Part shown: positions 1 to 4,735 of the stretch, one piece after another
Layout: every line of letters starts with the position of its first letter
Position numbering within the stretch: position 1 is the first letter of the stretch
Source: an uncultured Christensenella sp.
Lineage (GTDB): Bacteria; Bacillota; Clostridia; Christensenellales; Borkfalkiaceae
Direction: 5' to 3'
DNA length: 14,943 bases
Assembly (NCBI GenBank): GCA_910578655.1
Contig: CAJTQE010000044.1
Coordinates: 1 to 14,943 of the forward strand
The notes under the pieces: model-generated
Told to the model about the DNA's origin: nothing
The model's database searches: none
What the model saw: the letters and a program-made list of their open reading frames with translations, nothing else
Program-made: the position numbers and the translations under genes

Positions 1-2
1 AT

Positions 3-494
3 GCAAGCGGCAGCGTCTATGATTGCAAATTCAGTTACAAGCGGAACGGCGAACGCAAGAACAGCGTAATCAGATTATTACGCCTTGCGCAGCCTAAAGC
101 GACAGCAGCCCACGAAGAAAAAAGTAAAGCGCCAAAGAAAAAGGTCGAGCAAAAGGACGGTTTATTGAGCAAAGACAAAACGCTTATTTCTATGATTAAA
201 AAATCGAAGCGCGGCCCCGAATTTAAGAACTTATATTCGGGAGCAGCTGGGAGTACCGAGAAAGCTGAAAAAAGCTTAATAGCTATTCTCAATTTCTTTT
301 CCAACTCGGATGCAGACCAAATGGCGCGTATTTTTAAATCGTCCGCTATTTACGATAAGACAAAAGGTGACGAGCATGTAACGGATATGATTACCGGCGT
401 AATAAAACGGAGTAAGGATTTTACAAGCTCAATGAAAGTTACAACGAACACGAAACAAAAAGATAACAGCGCGAAAAAGGGCGCGGCCAAGTAG
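3..494 (+). CDS. 3' end of a protein with a C-terminal NrS-1 polymerase-like helix-bundle domain (partial)
   Basis: The frame is open to the window's left edge, so this is the end of a longer gene; 163 residues are visible. After a basic, Lys-rich linker (visible residues about 35-52) comes a segment beginning ISMIKKSKRGPEFKNLYSG and running to about residue 137. Its layout (small charged helix, KFxxLYxG, then a helical stretch with AEKSLIAILNFF, then DADQMARIFKSSAIY) matches the helix-bundle domain that follows the PrimPol core in NrS-1-type phage and plasmid primase-polymerases. The same domain closes the giant protein of this window (KFNDLYHGRG ... QAFRIMRESGAYRP). The upstream catalytic part is outside the window, so I cannot tell whether this is a second primase or another polyvalent protein. 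A TTG at 165 is an internal codon, not a believable start. Confidence 0.7.
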   Translation, partial: ASGSVYDCKFSYKRNGERKNSVIRLLRLAQPKATAAHEEKSKAPKKKVEQKDGLLSKDKTLISMIKKSKRGPEFKNLYSGAAGSTEKAEKSLIAILNFFSNSDADQMARIFKSSAIYDKTKGDEHVTDMITGVIKRSKDFTSSMKVTTNTKQKDNSAKKGAAK

Positions 495-505
495 GAAAAC
501 ACAAA

Positions 506-973
506 ATGAAAAAAGTAACTAAAAAACTTGCAAAAGAAATAGCGACCAAATTCTTTGGAAAAGCCGTAAAGTTGGTTGAAGATATCGACCCCACAAAACG
601 ATGTGTTTTTTATAATGATGGGTATCTTTTCGAGAACGGTGCCGTTCAGTTAAACGTGTTTCCTTGTTTCGGCGGTAAAGGTAAAGGCTTTGACTATCCA
701 AATGAATATCCTTGCGGACAGGTTTTAGTAAATAGGGTTGTCACGTGCCACTTAAGATACGTTGACGAAGAATTTGAAACCGAAAATTGCATATACAATG
801 AGTACGAAGAATTGAGAAATGCTTTATTTACTATCCACGGTTTGCTGGAAGATGCTATTGATGAAAGTAAAATCAATATCAATTTTGACTGGGAAGATAG
901 GTGGATTGTAAAGGATAAATCGAAACTACTTAAAGCTTTAAAAGCATTAAAAGATGCAGAGCATTTATTGTAA
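506..973 (+). CDS. small protein of unknown function, paralog of the protein cut by the right edge
   Basis: A 155-residue soluble protein starting MKKVTKKLAKEIATKFFG, with a ribosome binding site (TAGGAAA) ending about 7 bases upstream and only 11 bases between it and the previous stop. I recognise no family. It is acidic and aromatic-rich, with a Cys/Gly/Lys-rich loop near residues 65-80 and a Lys/Leu-rich helix at the C-terminus. The same opening (MKKVTK..A...A..FG) and a VQLN strand followed by a Gly/Pro loop recur in the truncated gene at 14717, so the element carries at least two members of the family. There is no signal peptide or membrane segment. Its position in a string of small accessory genes suggests a plasmid-specific role that cannot be named. 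Confidence 0.7.
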   Translation: MKKVTKKLAKEIATKFFGKAVKLVEDIDPTKRCVFYNDGYLFENGAVQLNVFPCFGGKGKGFDYPNEYPCGQVLVNRVVTCHLRYVDEEFETENCIYNEYEELRNALFTIHGLLEDAIDESKININFDWEDRWIVKDKSKLLKALKALKDAEHLL

Positions 974-990
974 AAAACAATGTTTAAAAA

Positions 991-1013
991 TGTCCGTACA
1001 TTTTGTACGTACA
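991..1013. promoter_or_regulatory. 23-bp dyad operator/centromere-like site A
   Basis: TGTCCGTAC-ATTTT-GTACGTACA: two 9-bp arms, inverted apart from one arm mismatch, with a 5-bp AT spacer. It lies between the stop at 973 and the start at 1036, just ahead of the ribosome binding site of the next gene, where a repressor could block transcription. It is one of at least seven related sites in the window. Confidence 0.75.
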
Positions 1014-1035
1014 AAATAAAAAATAGAGGTGACTT

Positions 1036-1320
1036 ATGCAAACGTTTGGCAAAAAGTTATTTCTACAGAAGATAAAAGAAAAATTACCGAACTTATCGAA
1101 AGTAAAGTCTTATGACTGTAAGTACAAAGCTTGTCGGTTCAGTGAATGGTTGGAATTCGAATACGGAAATTATTGTTACGTATTTTATCACGCCAAACGT
1201 TGGGGCGATGACAAAATTACATATCGTAAACGTTACTTTGATGCGTTCGCAGGTGAACAGTGCGGCCCAATAATAATCGGCGATTTATATTCGGGCGCAC
1301 TTGAAGCAAGAGCAGTTTAA
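1036..1320 (+). CDS. small basic/aromatic protein of unknown function
   Basis: 94 residues from an ATG preceded by AGAGGTGA with about 4 bases spacing, a good ribosome binding site. The protein is rich in Lys, Tyr and Phe, with two Cys in DCKYKACRF (residues about 27-35) and a Trp-rich centre. No signal peptide or transmembrane helix is visible and I recognise no family. The 23-bp dyad lies immediately upstream (991-1013) and another immediately downstream (1327-1349), so the gene is bracketed by two copies of the element's regulatory site. The upstream copy sits where a promoter operator is expected. Confidence 0.6.
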   Translation: MQTFGKKLFLQKIKEKLPNLSKVKSYDCKYKACRFSEWLEFEYGNYCYVFYHAKRWGDDKITYRKRYFDAFAGEQCGPIIIGDLYSGALEARAV

Positions 1321-1326
1321 AAAAAA

Positions 1327-1349
1327 CGTCCGTACATTTTGTACGGACA
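1327..1349. promoter_or_regulatory. 23-bp dyad site B
   Basis: GTCCGTAC-ATTTT-GTACGGAC (1328-1348) is a perfect inverted repeat with a 5-bp spacer, the most symmetric copy in the window. It follows the stop at 1320 by 7 bases and is 220 bp ahead of the operon starting at 1570. Confidence 0.75.
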
Positions 1350-1350
1350 A

Positions 1351-1560
1351 ATATCCCGGCGCTGGAAGCTATCAGAACGGTTCGATTCAGTTCACCGGGA
1401 ACACACACAATTTTCTGGCGGCAGCCAAGGTTTCCGTCAGATTATGCCGATACCATAGGAATGCGGTCCGTTCGAGTCGGACTTTCGGCGCACTTTCATC
1501 TTTCGGCGGCGAGGCCGCAAGGCTGAACCGTCGTTTGGATGAAAGAAAAAAAGATTGAAG
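1351..1560 (+). other. 210-bp stretch with an open frame but no good start
   Basis: There is no convincing gene here. One + strand frame stays open from about 1301 to the TGA at 1556 and reads like protein towards its end (RTFGALSSFGGEAARLNRR). It has no ATG or GTG start; the only start-like codon is a TTG at 1301 inside the previous gene, without a ribosome binding site, and translation from it would read through dyad site B. It may be the remnant of a gene or a structured leader: GTCCG (1469-1473) pairs with CGGAC (1481-1485), and TCCCGG near 1353 with CCGGGA near 1396. Base composition is richer in G+C than the flanking genes. Confidence 0.3.
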
Positions 1561-1569
1561 GTGAACAAG

Positions 1570-1881
1570 ATGAAAGTGGTATTGAACAAAGCAACGGTTA
1601 GTGCATATTTGACCGCTGCGGAAGAACGAAGCGAATTTGTCAATCGCCATCACGGAAAGAATGCTCTCAAGTCAGAGTCGTTCAAAAGTACGTATGATGA
1701 CCTTTGTCAAAAAGAAGAAGAGAAAGCGCTTGACCTTTACGCTGAAAGTGGAGAGAATATTTCTCATTTTACTTTTATGTCTTTGGCAAACGTTTGTTAT
1801 GACGTGTTGGGCCCAGTAGTTGAAGTTGTAGAAAAATATTGTAAAATACTTCAACTTCTCGGAATTGAGGTGACGGAATGA
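1570..1881 (+). CDS. small protein of unknown function, translationally coupled to parA
   Basis: 103 residues. I chose the ATG at 1570, preceded by GAAGGTG, over an upstream TTG at 1555. The protein is mostly helical, acidic in the middle (CQKEEEKALDLYAESGE) with a hydrophobic C-terminal helix (GPVVEVVEKYCKILQLLG). No family is recognised. Its stop overlaps the start of parA as ATGA (1878-1881), so the two proteins are likely made together. That position suggests a partition or plasmid-stability role, but nothing in the sequence proves it. Confidence 0.65.
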   Translation: MKVVLNKATVSAYLTAAEERSEFVNRHHGKNALKSESFKSTYDDLCQKEEEKALDLYAESGENISHFTFMSLANVCYDVLGPVVEVVEKYCKILQLLGIEVTE

Positions 1882-2651
1882 ACGTAATATCGCTCGTTAA
1901 TCAGAAGGGCGGAGTTGCCAAAACCACCACCGCCGCAGCACTCGCAGATTATTTTGCCCGGAACGGCAAAAAAACGTTACTCGTAGACTTCGACCCGCAA
2001 GGCAGCTTGACGACGTCATTTGGCCTTGCAGATGATACGGACAACCCGCAAGCGCTTAAATTCCTTAGCTTAGACAAGGGAATGCCTGAAGCGGAAATTC
2101 ATAAGCTTACAGGTATGCTTGATATCATTACATCCGATATCGGTCTTGAAAAGGCAAACAACGTACTTGCCGCTAAGTTCGGAAAAGAACGTTATCTGCG
2201 CAGAGCTATTGAAAAGATAGCACAAAAAGAAAATTACGAATATGTAATTTTAGACAGTAACCCGTCATTCTCACAACTCACAATCAACGTACTTTACGCA
2301 AGCGATAAAGTGCTTGTGCCATTCAAGCCAGAATACAACTCGTTTAAAGGTATAATGCAACTCTTCGAGAATATCGAAGAAATGAAAGAAATTCAACCGA
2401 ATTTGAGTGTTCTCGGCTTTGTAATAACAATGGCTCGGCGCACCAAATCAACCGAAGAAGCAATAACGGCGATTAAAAAGTTTGCTGATGAACAAGGATG
2501 CAGAGTATTCTTGCCGGCAATACGTCTTGCGGTGGATGCCGCGGATGCACCGTCTTACGGAAAGAGCTTACACGCTTATAAACCTAATTCAGACGTTGCA
2601 AAAGATTATGAACGTCTTGCATCGGCAGTTCTCGAAGCTTTGGGAGGTTAA
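1878..2651 (+). CDS. parA: ParA-type partition ATPase
   Basis: 257 residues, the usual length for a small plasmid ParA (type Ib/Soj-like) without an N-terminal HTH. The deviant Walker A is KGGVAKTT at residues 10-17; position 14 is Ala where Gly is commonest, a variant known in the family, and both lysines (K10, K15) are kept. The A' box DFDPQGS is at 37-43, and Walker B is VILDSNPS with Asp126. ParA dimers bind ATP and nonspecific DNA and move the plasmid through a centromere-binding partner. That partner is most likely the RHH protein 3 bp downstream. Start ATG overlaps the preceding stop. No N-terminal DNA-binding domain is present, so autoregulation would fall to the partner protein. Confidence 0.95.
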   Translation: MNVISLVNQKGGVAKTTTAAALADYFARNGKKTLLVDFDPQGSLTTSFGLADDTDNPQALKFLSLDKGMPEAEIHKLTGMLDIITSDIGLEKANNVLAAKFGKERYLRRAIEKIAQKENYEYVILDSNPSFSQLTINVLYASDKVLVPFKPEYNSFKGIMQLFENIEEMKEIQPNLSVLGFVITMARRTKSTEEAITAIKKFADEQGCRVFLPAIRLAVDAADAPSYGKSLHAYKPNSDVAKDYERLASAVLEALGG

Positions 2652-2654
2652 TCA

Positions 2655-3287
2655 ATGGGACTTGGCAATTTAGATATAGCAAGTTTCAAGCCTAAGCGCA
2701 GCGAGACTGCAGCAAGCCTTCTTACGGTTGCGCCGCAACAAGATACTAAAAAAACGGAACGTTTGGAGCTTAGAATTCGAAGTGATATTCTAATGCTTTT
2801 CAAAGATATTTGCAAGGAACAAAATACGGATGCATCGAAGGCGCTCAGAGCTTATATCGACGATACCGTATCTTCCGGCACAATGACGAATAAAACGGCC
2901 TTTTCAAATTTGTCCGTACAAAGTGTACGTACAAATGAAAATGGGCCAGTGCAAAAGCATTCTCAAGCTCATGCCGCAAGCGGCGAACTTAATCTTCGGA
3001 ATAAAGAAGAACGTGAACGTTGGCTCAATGATTTTCGGAACTGGGGTGTCTGGCTTGACGTTCCTGAAGTAAATAAAACTTTTTACCGCTTTAATTTTAA
3101 AAACGGTTGCGCAATTGTGGTGGAAGTCGGCATCGAGTATTACGATGCATATTCAGTGCAGCGCGGCAATGCGCATGAACGAATATCGTATTCGATTATC
3201 GATTCCGAACATAAGCAATTCAATTCCCAGGGTGACAGCTTCACGATGGTAATTCAATGGCTGACTAAGTATTCAAAAGAACTTTAA
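2655..3287 (+). CDS. RHH ParB-like partition/regulator protein with an added C-terminal domain
   Basis: 210 residues; ribosome binding site GGGAGG lies inside the end of parA. The N-terminus is a basic, flexible tail (1-34). Residues 35-73 (RLELRIRSDILMLFKDICKE ... ALRAYIDD) read as a ribbon-helix-helix (CopG/Omega-like): a strand with alternating LELRI, then two helices. A Ser/Thr/Asn linker (74-110) follows, and then a separate domain (111-210) with a WL..FRNWGVWLDVPEVN start and alternating strands, ending SFTMVIQWLTKYSKEL. I cannot name that domain. Small RHH proteins are standard centromere binders next to ParA and often repress several plasmid promoters. A copy of the 23-bp dyad lies inside the linker coding sequence, which fits autoregulation or a centromere in its own gene. 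DNA-binding assignment is family-based; the target is inferred. Confidence 0.75.
   Translation: MGLGNLDIASFKPKRSETAASLLTVAPQQDTKKTERLELRIRSDILMLFKDICKEQNTDASKALRAYIDDTVSSGTMTNKTAFSNLSVQSVRTNENGPVQKHSQAHAASGELNLRNKEERERWLNDFRNWGVWLDVPEVNKTFYRFNFKNGCAIVVEVGIEYYDAYSVQRGNAHERISYSIIDSEHKQFNSQGDSFTMVIQWLTKYSKEL
2911..2933. promoter_or_regulatory. 23-bp dyad site C, inside the RHH partition gene
   Basis: TGTCCGTAC-AAAGT-GTACGTACA, with the same arms as sites A and D. It encodes about residues 86-93 of the ParB-like protein, in the flexible linker where sequence is least constrained. Transcription from the parA region runs through it. Confidence 0.7.
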
Positions 3288-3310
3288 TATCCGTACATTT
3301 TGTACGTACA
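3288..3310. promoter_or_regulatory. 23-bp dyad site D, upstream of ssb
   Basis: TATCCGTAC-ATTTT-GTACGTACA starts on the base after the parB-like stop and ends 23 bases before the ssb start. This is the only sequence available for a separate ssb promoter, so the site is well placed to control it. Confidence 0.75.
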
Positions 3311-3333
3311 AAATAATAACCAGGAGTAACAAT

Positions 3334-3720
3334 ATGAACCAAGTAAACCTTATAGGTAATTTAACCAGAGACCCTGAATTGACTGAAACCGCCGCTGGTG
3401 TAACGCTTTGCCGTTTCTCTATTGCTGTAAACCGCAATTACAAAAGCAGCGACGGCGAACGCAAGACGGATTATTTTAACTGCGTTGCGTGGCGCGGTTT
3501 AGGCGAAACCGTCGCAAAATGGACGAAGAAGGGCAACAAGATAAGAGTCACCGGCTCGATTGAAACAAACACTTACGAGGACAGCAAAGGCGTCAAGCGT
3601 ACGAGCTTTGAGGTTGTAGCGCAAGACGTTGAGTTCTTAACTGCCAAGACATCGGCAGAAGATGATGCAGCGAGCAAGCACCTTCAGCCCATAAACGACG
3701 ATACCGATATACCGTTCTAA
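3334..3720 (+). CDS. ssb: single-stranded DNA-binding protein
   Basis: 128 residues with a full OB-fold: MNQVNLIGNLTRDPEL at the start, FSIAVNR at 28-34, DYFNCVAWRGLGETVAKW at 46-63, GNKIRVTGSIETNTYED at 67-83 and FEVVAQDVEFL at 92-102. A short tail ends in NDDTDIPF, the acidic tip through which bacterial SSBs recruit replication and repair partners. The tail is shorter than in chromosomal SSB (about 160-180 residues), as in many plasmid and phage versions. The start has AGGAG with 7-base spacing. It would coat the single strand during replication and after conjugative transfer, and could feed the PrimPol at the end of the giant protein. Confidence 0.97.
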   Translation: MNQVNLIGNLTRDPELTETAAGVTLCRFSIAVNRNYKSSDGERKTDYFNCVAWRGLGETVAKWTKKGNKIRVTGSIETNTYEDSKGVKRTSFEVVAQDVEFLTAKTSAEDDAASKHLQPINDDTDIPF

Positions 3721-3748
3721 TTAAACCACAAACAAAAAACAATCTAAA

Positions 3749-3784
3749 TGTCCGTAAATTGTGTACACACACTTTGTACGGACA
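3749..3784. promoter_or_regulatory. degenerate dyad site E plus half-site, upstream of rep-like gene
   Basis: TGTCCGTAA-ATTGT-GTACACACA (3749-3771) is a degenerate full site. It is followed after 4 bases by an extra arm GTACGGACA (3776-3784) that forms a long-range dyad with the first arm. It ends 11 bases before the chosen rep start at 3796, over the ribosome binding site region. Confidence 0.6.
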
Positions 3785-3795
3785 AAGGAAATAAG

Positions 3796-4143
3796 ATGCC
3801 AGCAAGAATAAGTGACACAAATTTCTATACCGTTTTCGGATGGATGCTGAACGTTTTAGGGCTGAAAGGTAACGAGCTAACAATATTTGCAGTAATATAC
3901 GGCTTTTCACAAGACGGTAAAAGTGAGTTCGATGGCTCAATAAGCTACTTGCAGACCTTTGCAAATATCTCTTCCAAACAGACCGTTTATACGATGCTTG
4001 AAAGCCTTCAGGAAAAGCATTACATAAAAAAACGCGGTTGGATGGACGGTAAAGTGCAGCGTTATGCCTATAGTGCCGATTTAGAGGCAATTGAGGCTAT
4101 GCAAAAAGGTTTGACAACGCTCAAACCGGACAATAGCGAGTAG
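3796..4143 (+). CDS. RepA_N-like winged-helix replication protein, short form
   Basis: 115 residues. I chose the ATG at 3796 (AAAGGAAATAAG upstream) over one at 3748 that would lie inside dyad site E. The N-terminus (ISDTNFYTVFGWMLNVLGLKGNEL ... YGFSQDG) resembles the winged-helix opening of RepA_N-type initiators and phage replisome organisers of Bacillota. The recognition region is about residues 50-75 (ISSKQTVYTMLESLQEKHYIKK). Typical RepA_N initiators have further domains; this protein stops soon after the wing. The iteron array begins on its stop codon, so it is the natural iteron binder. It could be a true initiator, an initiator fragment whose priming role is covered by the PrimPol, or a copy-number repressor. 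Confidence 0.75.
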   Translation: MPARISDTNFYTVFGWMLNVLGLKGNELTIFAVIYGFSQDGKSEFDGSISYLQTFANISSKQTVYTMLESLQEKHYIKKRGWMDGKVQRYAYSADLEAIEAMQKGLTTLKPDNSE

Positions 4144-4270
4144 TCCAAAAAATAGACCAGTCTAAAAAATAGACGGGTTAAAAATTTAGACTGGTACAAA
4201 ATTTAGAGCGGTCTAAAAAATGGACAAAAATAGTCCAAAATTTGGACGAAACCGGTCTAAAAAATGGACT
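4142..4270. repeat. seven 17-bp iterons, candidate replication origin
   Basis: Units start at 4142, 4159, 4176, 4193, 4210, 4232 and 4254, each 17 bp, with consensus RGTCYAAAAAWTWGACN; examples are AGTCTAAAAAATAGACG and GGTCTAAAAAATGGACT. The first five abut exactly; the last two are separated by 5-bp spacers, giving a 22-bp period. Each unit is a dyad: unit 6 contains the perfect palindrome GTCCAAAATTTGGAC. Units 3 and 4 are the most divergent. The array starts inside the stop codon of the winged-helix gene and is followed by an AT-rich stretch, the classic arrangement of an iteron-controlled theta origin. Confidence 0.88.
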
Positions 4271-4312
4271 TAATATTTAATAGATAAAAAAAAGATATTA
4301 AAAAGAGAACAC
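4271..4312. other. AT-rich candidate unwinding element
   Basis: Forty-two bases almost free of G and C (TAATATTTAATAGATAAAAA and following) directly after the last iteron. This is where an iteron-bound initiator would be expected to melt the duplex. No DnaA box that I trust is visible nearby. Confidence 0.5.
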
Positions 4313-4555
4313 AAAGAAGAATTGAGTAAAGGTAGTTTTAACCGAACCGCGCGCGCGAGTCGTGAAACAATGAATATTTATGCTTGTGAATGTATATTCT
4401 GCGACAGCCTAAATTGATTTATTTTTGTGATTTCTCAAAGCGGATAGGGGAAAAGAGCCGCGAGAAAAACGGTTAAGGGCGCAGCCCTTCGAGTTTGTCT
4501 CGCCCCTTCCAGTAGAGTACAGTGAAAGCTCGTAGAAGAGCAAAGGACAGAAATT
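4313..4555. other. non-coding stretch between iterons and the next gene: CG run and hairpin
   Basis: No gene. It contains an alternating run CGCGCGCGCG at 4348-4357 and a perfect hairpin AAGGGC-GCA-GCCCTT at 4475-4489. The hairpin has a three-base loop closed by a C-G pair, a very stable GNA-type DNA mini-hairpin, and has no T-run after it, so it is not a standard terminator. Its reverse strand reads TGCGCCCTTA, resembling the nic core of IncQ/pIP501-type oriTs. The region probably completes the origin and holds the promoter of the following genes, though I cannot pick -35 and -10 boxes. Confidence 0.45.
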
Positions 4556-4726
4556 ATGATAAATGAACTTGATAGAAAGAGCTTGCCGCTTCTTACGCTT
4601 GAAACCCCGAACGGAGAACGTCCGGACACGTATCTTGAAGGCTACCTCGGCACACTCCCAACGCCAAGCTCGGAAATGCCTTCCGAAGCTGACGTTGAAG
4701 CAACCGTATTTATTGAGCTTAAATAA
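4556..4726 (+). CDS. 56-residue acidic protein of unknown function
   Basis: ATG at 4556 with AGGACAG upstream; the frame runs 56 codons to TAA at 4724-4726. The protein begins MINELDRKSLPLLTLETPNG, has a Pro/Ser-rich middle (GTLPTPSSEMPSEAD) and ends VEATVFIELK. It is strongly acidic with no membrane segment. The stop is 9 bases before the start of the giant gene, so the two are probably co-transcribed and possibly translationally linked. I recognise no family. An acidic partner for the giant protein's N-terminal domain is one possibility, but this is speculation from position and charge alone. Confidence 0.6.
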   Translation: MINELDRKSLPLLTLETPNGERPDTYLEGYLGTLPTPSSEMPSEADVEATVFIELK

Positions 4727-4735
4727 AGGGCAATT

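Noticed and set aside
3748..3795. Earlier ATG for the rep-like gene
   Set aside because: It would translate dyad site E into residues unrelated to RepA_N proteins. The ATG at 3796 has a good ribosome binding site and matches the family's usual N-terminus.
3593..4090. 165-residue open frame on the - strand
   Set aside because: Antisense to the end of ssb and the winged-helix gene; the product is Arg/Leu/Tyr-rich low-quality sequence typical of a shadow frame.
4142..4270. CRISPR array
   Set aside because: Units are 17 bp, mostly without spacers, individually palindromic and beside a rep gene; no cas genes. This is an iteron array.
4475..4489. Rho-independent terminator
   Set aside because: The stem is not followed by a T-run on either strand; the other hairpins in 11479-11685 are rejected as terminators for the same reason.
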